The notes: a model not told the origin generated them from the sequence alone. A stretch of DNA of 64,000 bases from Lethocerus indicus (GCA_019843655.1 JACDQD010000001.1:48851794-48915793); one strand, 5' to 3'. Numbered from the stretch's first letter, positions 28,231 to 42,941 are shown. A program made the numbers and translations.

Positions 28231-30838
28231 GGAATTAAAAAATGGTCCTTTATTTCCATGGAGCAATGTCACTTCGGACGAAATATATTCCCTAATCTCG
28301 GGGACAACAAAATTATTTCTGATCCTCCCAAAATTTTTGATGAAAATAATTGTAGAACGCGACACGATTTTTACCACTTTTTTTGCAGGCGACGACAAAA
28401 GTCCGTTTACCCATCGGATGCGATTCAATTTTTATAGGAACGTGCGTATATTTTTGGGGCCAACATTCGGCCGATCGTAGTTTTTCCGTTGGTGTAAAAA
28501 TACGGAATAAAATCGTATCCTGTCGGACCGGTGGAAAATGTGAATCTTAGCGACCGGAGGTTGGCGGGCCCGACCGAGCGTGACTAAACTAACGCCTTCG
28601 ATTTAGTCGGCCGATAGATTATTTTCGAGGACATTTCTTCCCCTCCTCTATGAACTCACCGTACTGAGTCAGCGGTCGGGACCCGAGGGATAAAACTTCG
28701 AATCCTCCTTCTCCTGGAACCTCCAACCGGGACGATATTTTAACGATCGCATGAAAAGTGCGTGAAAAAAATGAAATGGGCTATATCCGAGCGATTCCCT
28801 CCGAAGGGGGAAACTCCCCCGTTTATTTACCGCTGAGGGATTTTTTCTTAAACCTTTTCCTTCGAAATACGACTTGTGAATTTCCGCTTGCGAATCTTTC
28901 GTTTTCCTTACAGAACGAATAACTTTATTATTTTTGCGAGGCGAAGGCATTTTACGATACAAATTAAAATAGCGCGAGGTTTCGCACGAATGGGCCTTCT
29001 TGTTCTATATATGCCTATTTAAATTTTTATCTGGAACGAAGAGGATTTTGATGAAACGGAGTCTACAATTTCCGCGCTGAAAAAAAGGATTAGCCGACTC
29101 ATCGTGTTCTCAGTACCGGCGTGTTTTCGGGTTTTACGGAACCGATTTTATAATCGCAAAAGATGGCGGATCAAGAACAAGGCTACTTATGTATACAAGG
29201 CGGCGCGGGGGTGACAGTCGTCCAAATCGTTCTCATTTTATTTTAGGTCCCGTGGTAGAAAAGGCAAATTGTTGTATGTTGAGCGGGAAAATGGTGTAGA
29301 CGCGGTCGTTAAGATAGGTAGATATAGAGGGGCCCCGCTAGGTAAATGGGATACAGGAGTGTCTGAAAACCGGTCGCCGGTAATTGGGGGTTTGACCACT
29401 GAATGATATCTACACCGACCCACTGACCGAAATCAATGAAATCCCTATTATATATTCGGGTCCGTTTTCCTATTGTAATTTAAACTATCCTCCAGCTAAC
29501 CTCGTTTCGTATTTGGCCGGCCCGAGGCCGGCCTCTCGAGCATCCCGTCGGCACTGTTCCACAGGCCGCCCTACACAATTAAAATAGTTCCGAATTCGTG
29601 TTTAAAGTAAAGTTGAAAAAACTAGATGAAACTACCGCTTAGATGAGTAATAGATCGGAATTAGGTTCAAACGATAAATTGTTACTGTATAGCACTATAC
29701 TTCTTAAACCCAATCTGGGAGATACGGACTCGAACTGTGGGGTTCTGCCAAACCGAGAAATATTGACAAAATTCAAACATTACGGCCGTAAATATTATGG
29801 AAAATAACCCCGATGCGCCCTACTGTCTGTCTCCGACCTCACCCTACATACAGATCTTAAAGTCCCATTTGTCCGAGACCTCGCCGTACAAGAATATTCA
29901 AACGGGGGTGGGGGACCAGTGGATTTCTCCTCCTTTATTGTCTACTCGTTCCGTACTACTCGAACATTAATCTCGCTTATTGTATTATAGCCTTTAAGGA
30001 AGTGAACATAACGAGCTGTGATAAAACAAAATGAAAAAACGCTCCGCTATCCGATGTCGGGAATAAATCTAAAAATCGATAATTAAAATAAAATCGACGT
30101 TCGGGCAGTTTCGCAGAGGCTGTTTAGTAAATTTTTCCGGCGAAGTTAAAGGCGGTGGGAGTTTTGGATGGGAAAAACGGGACTGACACAAAGAACGGAC
30201 GAATCGGCGACGACAAAGCGGACCGAATAGTGAAAGTGGCGGCGACACTCGTTCTCCTATGCTAATGGCCGTACGGTCCACTAGCTAAATCGCAGCCGAG
30301 TTACGCGCTTTCCTTCCTCCCCCTATATACCGCCGCGGATATAAATACAGATGTAAAGTGGATGTGAAGGCGGTAAGAAATATAGCAATAGAGAGAAGGG
30401 GGTGTACACTAACATCCGAGTTAGACTTCTGGCTTCTCGTAAATTAAACGCCAGTAGAGCGATCGGCTAAGCCCACGTAATTGCCGGGCTTCTTACCCCG
30501 GTTTTATCGGCATAAATCGGGATCTTTTTACTGGAATCTCCGGATGTGAGCCAGGTTGGATTTCTTAGCGGAACCCCCCATAGTTCTATTCCTTATGTCT
30601 ACTTCGATTTTAAAATGGCTTTTATATTGTGATTTTGTTGGCTCGGATAAATTTTGATGTCCGTTTTAGTAGCGGTTTCAATAGTGCAAATTCATACGAT
30701 CAAGGATAGGTGAATTTCGACGAACGTATTCTGCCCTCCTACTAAGCGGGGTTCCTTTCCTCCTCTGTCGGCACCGTCTATTATTGAAAAAGCACCGAGC
30801 AAAGAGAAATTAGAAGGGCCGGACGCCCTCCGAAGGAG

Positions 30839-30961
<123 letters not shown>

Positions 30962-32868
30962 GAGAGGTTATTAAGAAGAATTCCGGTAATTTGAATGATG
31001 TCACTTAAATTAGATTGGAGCGGTGGAGGCCGGCGGAACCTTGTGCTGAAATACTAATGGACGCGGCTGTAATAGCCGACCGGGGAGTAATGATAGTTTA
31101 GCGGGGGCTCGGATACCGGTCTTGAGTTTCGAAACGGTTGTGGGAGCGCCCCGAGCCCGACTTTTAATCTTTACCTTCCGACCGAGAAACGAACCCCAGT
31201 GCCCAGTTTAAATAAAGACGAGTCTTTACTAAATAGTCCTCACGCGTATCATCGATACACTAATGTTCTCGGCCTTAATATACTTCGTACCCCTATTTTA
31301 TTCAAACGCACTTCGCCTATTTCCACGCTGCTTGCGTTAATTATTCGAACGCGGCTGCCGGCGGTTCCTTGAAACTCGCTGAAATCTATTGCAAAATCCC
31401 CTCACGACTGGTCGAAAGACGCGGCCCCAATCGAAATCCTGTCGGCGGAGGATTTAAAATATTTTTACCGGTTCTTATCGACGGGTTTAAACAATTAAAA
31501 ACGAAGAGAACAAATAAAATATAGCGACCAGCCTATTTCCTATTACCGGCTTGAATTAAATGTTCGACGACTCCTCGTCGATTTGGCCCTCGCTATTCCG
31601 TTATCCGCGTACAGCGGATAAACGGATGCGTTCGGCAGAAGCGGGACGAAAGGTCGCTTTATCGCAGTGGCTTATATCGTGTTACTCGTCGTATTTTACA
31701 ATTTTACTGAAACCAATTTTCTCGTCTGTATCGATATAAAAAACTAGTGGTAATTTGACTGGGTACCGTAAATTTTCCCTTCGTACCAATTTGCCAATTC
31801 GATGGATTGTTCGTCGGACGGCTGCCCCACAGTTCTTTTTAGCAAACCTTTCGATAAACCGATGCGCCTATTCCCAGCGGGAGGGGGGGGGTGAATCGAT
31901 CGCATCATTTTTCCTTTAACGCACATAATACGATTATAGGGAATTACGGTGTAGATGTAGAGTACACTGCCTGTACTGTAATAGTGAGATTGACGCGGCG
32001 GTGTTGATGCCGGAGATTGAGGGATAAATAAAGGCAAATATCGGGTTACCGCCCCGACTCTCCACTCACCCATTCATCGGATCGGGTTCGTTTTATGTCG
32101 CATTGAAATTAGGTCGGATAAAATTTCAAATTTTATTTGGCCCCGCAGTATTCGGATTGCTACTACTCGGATCTAGTCGCCGCGACAACAATTTTAAATT
32201 CGTAAATACGCGATTTAAAAAAAATTGGATACGGGAGTGCTCGCTGCGCCGAATAAATATATCCGGTAAATCCGCTATTCTTCTACTTAAATTAGTATAT
32301 TTTTTTACGGTAACGAAGATTAAGCGGTATTGGAGTCGAAAAGGAGTCGCGTTCCAATATCCTCATTGTTTATAGGGGTAGCCTTGATCCGGTTGGGTTT
32401 TATTGTGATAAGTGGGAAAGAGTGGCCTTGTCGGGGTGTTGCAAGCGGAGAACAGAGCGGCGGCCTCCTTTTCTATAATTATATATCCGGCTAATAAACA
32501 GCCCTCCCTACAGATAAATAATCTTTTTTAATTAGCCCTCCGACTGCACAATATAAAAACGACCCGACCGCCAGCAATCGGCCTCGTCCAACCCTATTGT
32601 CCAACGCACAGAATAAGTTCTGTCAAGAACAAAAAGTTGAAAAAATACGAACGAGCGATACCGATTCTTATATTTATACGTCTTAACCGGTCACTTCTAT
32701 ACTTACGGTATAGACATTTATTCCGATCGGGAGTATTCTTCTTAGCGTTACCTTATTATAATATCCGTTCGAATCTCGTTATTCTAATTTCAACTTTTGT
32801 CGTCGACGTTTTTGTCGCGTGTAAAATTACTGACGGAGTAGTCTAAATAGTCTAAACGACGTGTTTCT

Positions 32869-33045
32869 GATTTCCGTAGGAAAATTACAAAAGCCGTTGG
32901 TATTTTTATGTAACCGCTCGCACCGACTCTCGTCCGTTTGACGAGGGAAAAAATATATCCTAGCTTATTTTTTTCAAACTTTTTATCATCTTGAAATTCT
33001 CTACACGGTATACCTCAGTGTCCGTCAAATTGACAGTTACCTGTC
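32869..33045 (+). mobile_element. TTAA-type MITE, copy B
   Basis: It contains TTCCGTAGGAAAATTACAAA followed by AGCCGTTGGTATTTTTATG, and later CACGGTATACCTCAGTGTCC. The order matches copies A and C, and the left end is degraded. Confidence 0.5.
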
Positions 33046-34900
33046 AATTTCCTGTTTCGTTTCTTACGAAACGTCCGGAAACCTATTCGGACCGTTATTA
33101 GACAGCGGAAATGGAAAAACGCGAAAATTGTACTATCGAAGTGAATAGACGCCACTGCGGGTTGCTCCTATGAATACTGGAATAAAACTGTTTGTAGTTG
33201 CCCAAGTTTTAAGTAATTTTATATGCGCGCTTTTTGAAAACTTTTTAAACTTGTTTAAAATTTTCAATTACGATTGAAACGGGCGCCTATTACCCCAAGT
33301 CCGTTCGACTGCCGTGGTCATCATTAAAACACGACCTGTATAAAATAAATAACGGGCCGACGAATGGTCGAAATTAAAACCATTTTTCCCGTATTTGTAT
33401 CTTGGATTCCCTCTCTAAATATTATTTCCTAGAAAGGAGAATAGGGTTGAGGTTCGATCGCCCCCGTCTTTTGCCAACGAATGCAAGAATGAGCGCGCGC
33501 GCGTGCGTATAAACATATACACACTCTTATAGCTTTCAACTGGTTTAAAGATAATAAAAATTGGGGGAATTGGGGGATATGCTTCCGTCGCTGCTAAAAA
33601 TGAAAGATAATATTGTTACGAAAGTACGACCGACCCGTAAAAGGTAATTGGCTCGTATTTTACCTCGGCGGTCCGTAGTTAATTTCGCGGAGCGGTCGTT
33701 AGGACTGGAGTAGTGCGCGGCCGACACCTTCATCTTTTTATTTTATTATTACATTTTTTCTTGAGAAATATGTGGGACGAGAAAATAAGGAGCGGGGTGA
33801 AACGGATCGCTGTTGAAAAACCTCAAATGAAGGCAGTCGCGGAACAGAACAGTCCCTCACACGGAGTCTCTTAGTCCGAAAATAAAAATGAATTCAAATA
33901 TCAAGTGTAAAATCTTTGTAATCTCCGGGCTTACAGGAGTTTCTGAATACTTAATTATTACTCTAACCTTAATTACACAAAAAAACGTGTACGCGGTAAT
34001 TCGATTCTGATTTAAGAAATCCCGCATATTTTCATTTAAATATAGAATTTTAATTCTCTGTCGACGCCCAATCTCAGATTCGAAGAATTATGGATATGTA
34101 TCGCAGAGTGAAAGGGGGAATGGGACGTTTACTCCATTCCGACGTTTATTTAAATCCGGCCAATAAATATATATTATTTACCCGCGTAACGCTGATCTGA
34201 AACCGATCGCATGTAGATTATCAAGAGGAGAAATTATAATCCCGTATCGAAATTGGTGGCAAATTACTAATTTTCATATTACAGAGTTTTCGATTTAATC
34301 CTTAAAATAAATAGCTGCAAATTCATTTCGTATATGTACGAAATGAAGCATCGGCGAGTTATATATATTTGGAAATGCCGAATGCGAACGGCCGTGCATC
34401 CTGCTAACCCATTATCGAAACCCGACCCGTCCTTAAGGCAGAAATTGGACTTACACACATTGGCTGTGTCGTCTACCAACTGAAGAATGTTAATAACACT
34501 CTTATTTGAATAAATAAAGATTCAAGGCGACTGCAGTTATAAAGTCTTGCGCAAAAGTTCCTCTCACTCGTAATGTTAATAATCGAAGATAACGCTCGCG
34601 CGTTTCGTGTTCCGACGGTTACTAGAAACAGAACCGAATTGAGAAATTTAATATATCGTTTATTTTTACAATTATAAAATGATTTCGAGTATTGAACGAC
34701 TTCGTTCAACTGTTAACTTCTATGAATTGAGTTAGCCCACGTTCCCTTCGGTCTCGTAAACACTTAAATTAGGACTTGTGGAATACAGAAAACAGAAATG
34801 TTGTTTCTCCTTAAAAATTGTGTACAGTTTTAATAACCGGTTTGAAGCCATTATTGTCAACGACCGGTTCGGCCCCAGGGGCTAAAATGACGCGGTCAGT

Positions 34901-37900
34901 CGAAACTTTTTATTGAACTTTTATGAATGTTTTTTACTTCCCCTTTGATCTATTGGGCCCTGGTTTTGAAATGAATAGTTCGGGTCAACAAAAGTAAGGA
35001 AACATAAACCGTTTCTTAAATTGAACAGTAATGTCGAAACTGAATTCCTACTGCACGATTTTCACACTTAAGTCCGACTGTATAAATATATACATAAATA
35101 TGCTGTCATAGTTCGGGTATGACATGTTGGGAAATGTGCGTATAGTTAATTTTCACTCCGATACCCGAGTTCGGTAATAAAATTTACTATTCTCCATTAA
35201 AACAAGTAATTCTTGTGGAAATATCGCATGCGACAGGGTTTATTTCGATAAATTATTTTGTACGTAAGTAGATTTCAATAATTGAATCTCGGATCGGGAC
35301 ACGAATTATTTCTGCAACCTTCTACTATTTGGAGAAGGCAGCAGTAAATTCCGTATGTAAATTTGCATCTCCTTTCAAAATATATACTTTTAACGTCAAA
35401 TCGCATATATTTTTAGTTTATATTTTTCACAAATCGAATTCGAATTACTCGACCTAATAGATTTTAAAAATGAAAATACGATACAGTGTGTATCTGAATG
35501 GGCCTTCCAATGCTCTATGGTCATCGATTTGAGTTTGTCCCTCATTCCCTGTGCATTAAATCTGAATTAATGTCTTTATATTTTAGACTTATTTCAGGGA
35601 TTATCATTTGTTGAAATTAAGGATTTCGCGATACTATCGATCTTTAAAGAGTAGGTACTTGGCCAATTGAAGGAATAAGGAACAGGTTTAGACAGGATGG
35701 TGGAACTCGATTAATTGCACTCCATTAACAAAGTATTGGGAAACCGCTGATTTATCGCTTACACGTCCTAACGTTCTACCATTTTCAATTACAGGACATA
35801 TCTAAAGAGGGGGAGATTTTTTATTAGTTGCGAGAGAGGTTGGTTTAATATAAGTTTAACAAAAACAATACTAGGAACAATTCTGAAAGTCCCCTTGTAT
35901 TTAATGTGGAAAATAATTTCCAAAACAAAAAATGTAGTGTAAAATATAGGAGCGAACTAAAGGAAATAATGGTTTATTTTAATGCAGAAGTTTATTTTTA
36001 TTCGGTAGCTTATAAACATCGCATGTCTGATATACACCTTAATCTAAGCCAAATCATACCTCAAAAAATACAGGAATGAAAGAAGAGTATAGATGAATGC
36101 ATATACGTATGAATACTTATATGATTATAAATGAATGAACCTAATGGTAAATTTCGTTTTTATAGCGAACAAAAATATGTATTTATATTTCTAGGCTCTA
36201 TCCTCTTCATGTAAACCCAACTAATTATCGTTGAGTCTATTATAAAATAAATAGTTGTTCCTTTTCGATCATTGACACTTACTGCATGACATATAATACT
36301 AAATCTTAATCGTCTACAATTCAGTCTTTTATAAATACAGACAACTATCAGTGTAACAAAACAGTTTTACATGATAAAAAACGTGTATATTTTTATAAAC
36401 TGGCACAAAAAATACATACCAGGTTGAATCTATTTGGCTTTTAATTTAAACCATTTTTGTGTGTCACTATATTGTGAATATACTTATTTTCCTTTCTCTT
36501 CTATAGTAAATTTTCTAGAACAGTACAACATAAACAAAACCAATCCTGAAGATAAATATATAATATAATTAAAACAATAATATAATTAAAGCTGAAAAAA
36601 TACTGAAAATCTTCACAAAATTCTGTAACATATGAAAAACTGTCATTAATGTCAATGTGAACTTATCAGTTGTTTATAATTCAATTTGCTTCTTATTACG
36701 AATAATTCCTGTTTATTTCCTCAACATTCAACAAATGCATCATAGATGCTGATTCAGAAACAAAGATTAAGCACTACTATTATTTAAGGTAATTACAATG
36801 TTCAGTCATATAACATAAAGATAAAATTAATCATTAGTAATTAATGTAATACGAACTTCTTATCATTGTTGTGCACAAGAGTAGTACAACAAACTTTTGT
36901 AGACAACCTAACAAACATATATCATAAACTTCATTTTTGTAAATATACCATCTATGAGACTGCTTATATTTTAATGAGTATTAAATTCTATTGGAAAAAT
37001 TATAATAATGAATCTTATCCACAAAAGGGTTCTATACACAACAAAAATTAATAACTGTAATTTATATACAGCACTAAATCGTCGGGATGACAAAAAACCG
37101 AGAGGGTATAAAAAATGTTTGCATTCATTCCTAATGGAAATAGTTCAGTTTTTCTGATTCAATCCAATATTTGTTATGTTTTATAGTATTTCTTTGAAAT
37201 TGTACTGACATATTTTAGTTAAAACAATATTCATTAAAAGAAGGTGTATAAATTAAAGTTTCCTCCTTATCTAATGAAAAAAAATGACAAGGTTACTTTT
37301 TCATTCTTAATAACCAATTACAGGCCAAAAGTAATGCATTCAAACAAAACTATTATGGGAGCAGTAAATTTGTTTTTTTATGTACTTTGTCACTAATGTT
37401 ATGGACTTTTCAATCTATCGACTACATCATGTTTTTAATTATGAAAACATTTTCAGTTCTTAAGTTCTATCTGTTGATTTAACACGTGTTTTTCATAAAA
37501 TAATCCTTATTAGACAGTGGCATTCACTGATTAGGTAATTCAGAGAAATAAATTCGGGTACACTGAATCCACTACATCAAATACATTCTATTACATATTT
37601 TGGCAATTCTAATGCATTAAATTTCCTACCTACATTATTTATTAAATGTTCGCATAGTATAATTTTTGTAATCATAATGTACATTCAGAAAGAAAAATAT
37701 TACTATGCAACTGCATTATATAACTACAGGTCATAATGATTTATGCAATTAATAATGTCAGAAAGGAACTTTGTTTTTCACTTAAAAGTTTAATTCCTTT
37801 CAAATGTTTCTTAGGTGAATATAGTTTCTGAATAATATGAACATTTTAGATAACTTCTTTTATGTCAGATTTATGTATAACAGCATATGTTAACAATTAG

Positions 37901-40900
37901 CTTTCAATAGCAGTATACAAAGCATTTTTGTTCTCAATTTAATTATTTTATTTTATTAGCGATAACGATTTTCCAGTTTAATAATATCGATTAAATCAAT
38001 ATTTAACAATTTATTAGTTCATGGGCACAGTTTCTTGATTAATAACCTTTAAAATTCAAACACTAAAGAAGGGAAGGAATTCTCTAATAAGGCAGTGCGA
38101 TACAAACATGGTAACTATCTTAGTTCAAAAATTATCAACTTTTAAAAATATATCCAATGTAAGTGAGATTTGTAACTTTGAATAATACTGTGTTGTATAC
38201 TGTGTTTTACCTACATTTACATAGTAAAGTTTAACAAAAATACAATAACATAATATTCATATTTCCTGACACACCACTTAACATTACTCCTCATACTTTA
38301 CACATAAATCTTACAAAATTTTTAAAGAACAAAAATGTAGATCCCTGCAATTAAACATACTGAATTTTATATAATAATTGAACACTTCACCATGTAATTC
38401 TTAAAACTATCGTTGATATTCAGTGGCACTATAAATCACTCGATGGTTAGAAGAAAATAATGTAACTAAATCTAGTGACAAATAATTAATAAATAATATA
38501 TTCCGACAAATCAAAGCACTAAATAAAATTTGCTGTTGAACAATATTGTGCTCATGTTTTACATCATTTTATAATAGTTCAATATAAAAATCTAATGCAA
38601 AGTGCAATGTACATTTACATAAATATCTACAAGATTCCATGTATATTTACATTTCACAGGTGACTTTACATAATGAAATCTGTAATTTTTAATTAAGGAT
38701 ACATGAAATCTTTTTGTACTTGAAGTAACAACAAACCATAATTGTATAGAATTTTTAATCTGGTTGTCACAGGTAGTAAGTGATATGTTAAATATAAGCT
38801 CCTAAGCAAAGCTCTATATATTAATATTAATTATTAAACCATTTTACTTGAACTGTTTTTAAGCATTAAAAGATACTAAACATATTTAGAGTATTAGTAT
38901 AGTTAAATAAATAATATATATAAATATTGCAATAAAATGTCATTAATAAATACATATTAATATTTTTTAAAGTTATATTACTTTGGATTATTTTGAAATT
39001 TTCTGACTATAATGAAACCACACGTACCATTCCAGTTATGAAAAACATATAAGTGCATATATAAAGACAAACAAAAACTATGAAAGCAAAGTTAAATTAT
39101 TTATTCATCGCAATTTGTAGAAATTAATTACAGATGGGGGCCATTGTGTTATTCACTTCATTCGAAGTTAAAAAACAATAGACAAATTAATTTGACTGCT
39201 AAAGTAATGAAAAGGTAATTAATTCTTTTACTAGGTCAATAGAAAAATAGAAGTTTTTTGTTATAAAAATGAAATTTTAAGGCTGTCAATTACAACATCT
39301 TTTAATCTTAAATTGTAAATACGCGAATAAATACTCAATAAATATTTTGCTATTTTGAAGCATAAATTAGAATATGGTCATCATAATTATTCTATAATGA
39401 CTGTAATAAAAAACACAATAAAACAGTATGAATTGCTGTTTTAAAATCATTAATTTAAAAAAAGTTTAATATAAACATCTAAAAAATAATTTGATAATTC
39501 CAGAAATAGCGATATAAGAGTTTATTTAATTTATTAATTAAAGGTTTTAAATATGAATTTTGGAGTGCATACACAATTATATTGGTTACAACTTTTCATT
39601 TTGCAAACAATATATAAGTAAAGTATGATAACAAAAAATTAAGGCCTCTTTGCTCACATATGTTGTTCTACAATTAATTTATTTAAAAAATGAAGCTTCG
39701 TGTTTCTTTCATTCAGTCCAATTTCAATAGTAACTATGTTACACTTCATTATTTTTTACACAGAAGGAAGATATGTGGTTACTCTGTAAAATTTAATTGT
39801 GACACCAAAAAATATGTATTGATAAGTTTAAAACTCACAACAGCCTCCGAGGTTATATTAGGAAATGGAATGAAGCATTTACTTTAATGAGCAAAGTTAT
39901 ACCATTAAGAAACTGTCAATTGAATATTGTGATGTACTAATTCAAATTTAAAAAAATGACTATCGAGATGAATATCTTTCAAAGTGTAGATCAGCACAAG
40001 TGTAGTCCAATGATGAAATTTACATTTTAATTTGGTTGAATCGATGCTCAATTAATCAACAACTATTAAGTTCCTTCATAAAATTTATTTTGTATTCATA
40101 ATGTGGAAATATTCATTTTATATTTTTTCATATTGCTTTAGGAATTATTAAAAGATTAAGGCAAGTTTTCTTAATGTTAAGGCTACATGTATGTGTCTGA
40201 ATATCTTATGAGTGAGATGACGACAAGTGAGAGAAACAAACAGAGGAAGAATTAGAATGAGAGACAGAGAGAGAGAATGATAGTGAACAATTATATCTGA
40301 GAACAAGAAAAAGAAAAGAAAAAAATGACTCAAATTTTATCTGTGCGGTTAGCTGAGGTATAATGGGTAAACATTTTAACATGTAGTTTTCATCTTATTT
40401 TCTAAAGTTATACAGAGCTCTTTAAGTATTCTTTATACATTACATAATTTGTTTTTACATTAAAACAAAATACAAAATAATTGTCTCTATAATTGCAGTT
40501 AAACTGGCAGTATAACCCCTCTTTAATATGGCTCCTTAATGAATGCTAACTGTACACATTTTTCTTTTCACCCATTTTCGTTTTAAAAAAAAGTAAAAAA
40601 CTAAAAATTTATGTCTATGTTCCCTCAATAATTATTAGACCCTGAGAAAACATTTGGACATAATAATTCTAGTAAAAAAAATATATATACCCTCATGTAT
40701 TTTACAATTTTTTATATTCACGAACTGTGATTATTTTTTATTAACACATTCAATAACCATTACTCATGGAAATCATTGTATAAAATGTGTAAAATAATAA
40801 TACTCGAAGAATTCTGTCAAATGGGGATGACCTGTATATTTATAACCATTCTAAGGTTTGTTGTTAAAATGTGTATCACCTCATTTCAATAATGTTAAAA

Positions 40901-41117
40901 AATTAGAAGATTTTAATAGTTAAACCTCCATAGTTTATAAGCTATTAAAAAGTTTTATGATGAAACACAGTTTTCATGATGTTTAATGCAAAATCTACAT
41001 TTTTGTTACATGTACAGTATTCTCTATGTATATGAAATGTCTAACAAATATGTTATATTTTGTCTTAAATTATGTCTAGGTAACAAATATGTACAAAATT
41101 GTATTTATAACCATTCA
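34901..41117 (-). other. AT-rich, CpG-poor block downstream of the stop: candidate long 3' UTR and flank
   Basis: This is a uniformly AT-rich stretch with very few CpG dinucleotides, no recognisable exon on either strand and no microsatellite of note. The first AATAAA on the minus strand lies about 380 nt after the stop (40737-40742), and further copies follow. Minus-strand TGTANATA elements (Pumilio-type) occur at 41088-41095, 38644-38651, 38624-38631 and 37063-37070. That is close to the number expected by chance at this base composition. How much of the block is transcribed cannot be decided from sequence. Confidence 0.4.
40737..40742 (-). terminator. Candidate poly(A) signal AATAAA
   Basis: This is the first AATAAA hexamer on the minus strand after the ADAMTSL stop codon, about 380 nt downstream. 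Several others follow in this AT-rich DNA, so use of this one is a guess. Confidence 0.3.
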
Positions 41118-41233
41118 TTAAAGTTTCTTATTGCTACATGATTGGCAACACTGAATTTGATATCTATACATGCGGCACATGTTCATAGCACGTATATTTC
41201 TGCAGTATTTGGAGTGGTCTTTACACTCAGAAT
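41118..41233 (-). CDS. ADAMTSL: ADAMTSL terminal exon 22: PLAC domain and stop
   Basis: The acceptor is tttcctttttag. The exon encodes a compact six-cysteine PLAC (protease and lacunin) domain: SECKDHSKYC, MNMCRMYRYQ, IQCCQSCSNKKL, followed by TAA at 41118-41120. PLAC is the standard C-terminal module of ADAMTSL1/3, papilin and several ADAMTS proteins. All six cysteines are present and the spacing is normal, so the C-terminus is intact. Confidence 0.96.
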
Positions 41234-41340
41234 CTAAAAAGGAAAAAGTCAATTGAAATATATTAAATTATGCCGGAATTTTATTTTTTAGGCGACATTT
41301 TTTATAGTCTTAAAAAAAGTTAATGTTTTATTGCGCAATA

Positions 41341-41546
41341 AATTAAGGCGATAATTAATATAAGATGAAACGAATATAAAATAAAATGGGATTGATGTGT
41401 ATGATTTTGGAAAACTTTAATTAATCAAATGTTTTTAAGATTAAGAGTTCAAATACCGGCAGTATTATTTTGTGATGTATTATTAAAATGTTTAAAAACA
41501 TTGTTTTACCTATAACATACCATCTAAACAAGGAGGGCCTCTACAA
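41341..41546 (-). repeat. Segment duplicated within the gene (copy with functional exon end)
   Basis: This part of intron 21, together with the last ~25 bp of exon 21 and its GTATGT donor, is repeated in the same orientation at 45901-46115. Shared words include AATTAAGGCGAT, TTAATTAATCAAATGTTTTT and TATAACATACCATCT (plus strand). Confidence 0.85.
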
Positions 41547-41668
41547 GTTTTCATAACTGGAGGTCTCGGTGTGTCTCTACAAGCATTACCAGCTGGCTTT
41601 TTGGTACCAAACCAGACACACTGTAATATCCTGTACTTGACTCCTTGAGCATCACAGGAGGCTGTACA
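41521..41668 (-). CDS. ADAMTSL: ADAMTSL exon 21: TSP1 repeat 11
   Basis: The acceptor is tttatgaacttag and the donor GTATGT; phase 0 to phase 1. It encodes CTASCDAQGVKYRILQCVWF, then GNACRDTPRPP and MKTCRGPPCLD. CTASCD lacks the O-fucose glycine. Only 15 of 49 third positions are G or C. The 3' end of this exon with its donor is part of a segment duplicated at 45901-46115. Confidence 0.95.
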
Positions 41669-41818
41669 CTAAGTTCATAAAAATTATTATTTTCAAATTT
41701 AACCAATAATCATCGAGTACATCGTCCAAAAATATGTTTATATAATTTTTTTATTTTTCGTGAAGTCACAGTAGTATTATTAAAGTATACATGTTTGTAA
41801 TTTCAATGTAGTAATTAC

Positions 41819-41967
41819 CTCCGACCAATCTCCAACCCTCCATGTGCCCTTACATTTATCGTTGTAACATTCCTGTCGCGATGTAGGTTTATTCAACTCG
41901 TCACATTGAGAGTGTTCAACGTGAGTTCCATTCCACGAATGGCATTCTATATCCCTTCGTTGCATCG
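41819..41967 (-). CDS. ADAMTSL: ADAMTSL exon 20: TSP1 repeat 10 and start of repeat 11
   Basis: The acceptor is tattatctgtag and the donor GTAATT; phase 1 to phase 0. Joined to exon 19 it gives NTAMQRRDIECHSWNG, then CDELNKPTSRQECYNDKC, and opens TSP1-11 with GTWRVGDWSE. NGTH is a possible N-glycosylation sequon. Codon third positions are A/T-rich, unlike the 5' exons. Confidence 0.94.
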
Positions 41968-42258
41968 CTACAGATAATAAAACATACAACACAAACTCTT
42001 ACCATATATGAAACTAATCGTAATATATAGTTTCCCCCGTGAATTTGGTTCACGATTGATATGGAAGTTCCTTTATCATATTCATAACATATAATCGATG
42101 AAGAAGGGTGTTAGATAAATGATACTACTGGTGTTGTTGGTCTGACTGACCTGAACTCCGCGTGGAGCTGGGTAATTCACCACTCGATGCCGAGTTTTGT
42201 CTGTTAATAATTTATTTAAAATTCGGTTTAAAATTTGTTGTATAATATTTTAGTGTAC

Positions 42259-42445
42259 CTGTATTGTAAGTGAAGCAACGAGACTCGTGGCAAGGCTGCC
42301 AAGATTTAGGGACCCATTGGGGACACGGTACTATGCCACATTTTTGCAAAGTAGGAGGCATTTCGTGCCCCGCGTCAACACATAGGTTACTGTCCACGCT
42401 CTGAGAATTATTATGAAGCTTTACGATGCAATGCACTGTTCTCAT
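42259..42445 (-). CDS. ADAMTSL: ADAMTSL exon 19: TSP1 repeat 9 and start of repeat 10
   Basis: The acceptor is ggttatctaag and the donor GTACAC; phase 0 to phase 1. It encodes MRTVHCIVKLHNNSQ, NLCVDAGHEMPPTLQKCG, then CPQWVPKSWQPCHESRCF, the opening of TSP1-10. CHESRC replaces the usual CSxxCG pattern, so this repeat has no O-fucose site. The ATG at the exon start is a splice-junction codon, not a translation start. Confidence 0.94.
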
Positions 42446-42941
42446 CTTAGATAACCATAAAAAACAAAAACAAAATGTGTCAAGTTTTTAGATCGATTAA
42501 ATGTTACATAACTCTATTCAATAATCCATAAATAATCTTATATTTATTTACAATGTCCTTCTGTCGGCCACTTCATACATGAACATTATTTAAGCGCCTA
42601 ATTAAATAAAGTAGACTATTGGGGAATAAGGAAAGTGAAACTTTTTTAAAAAGATTCCAGGTGACAGTAGCCATTTGTTATGGCTAATTCAATCCCGTAG
42701 CACGGCTTAATGCCATATCTTGCAGTTACATTAGAGTATATTTAACTATAATAGTTGGAGACTTTGGCAACTACTGCTAAAAGATGTTCAGAATTTTCCA
42801 ATATGCTCTAGCGATAAATGATGTAATAGAAAATACCACAGTGGTAGTAAGATTTAAAATCACTCCCAATGAATAACACTATTCGCATATTTTTGGGCTT
42901 TAATGTTAACAATAAAGATAAGAGCAATCATGAATTCATAC

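Noticed and set aside
42151..42200. A 50-bp exon-like stretch (minus strand) with acceptor attaacag and donor GTCAGT
   Set aside because: It starts in phase 1 but ends in phase 0, while the next exon needs phase 1. Exons 19 and 20 join correctly without it.
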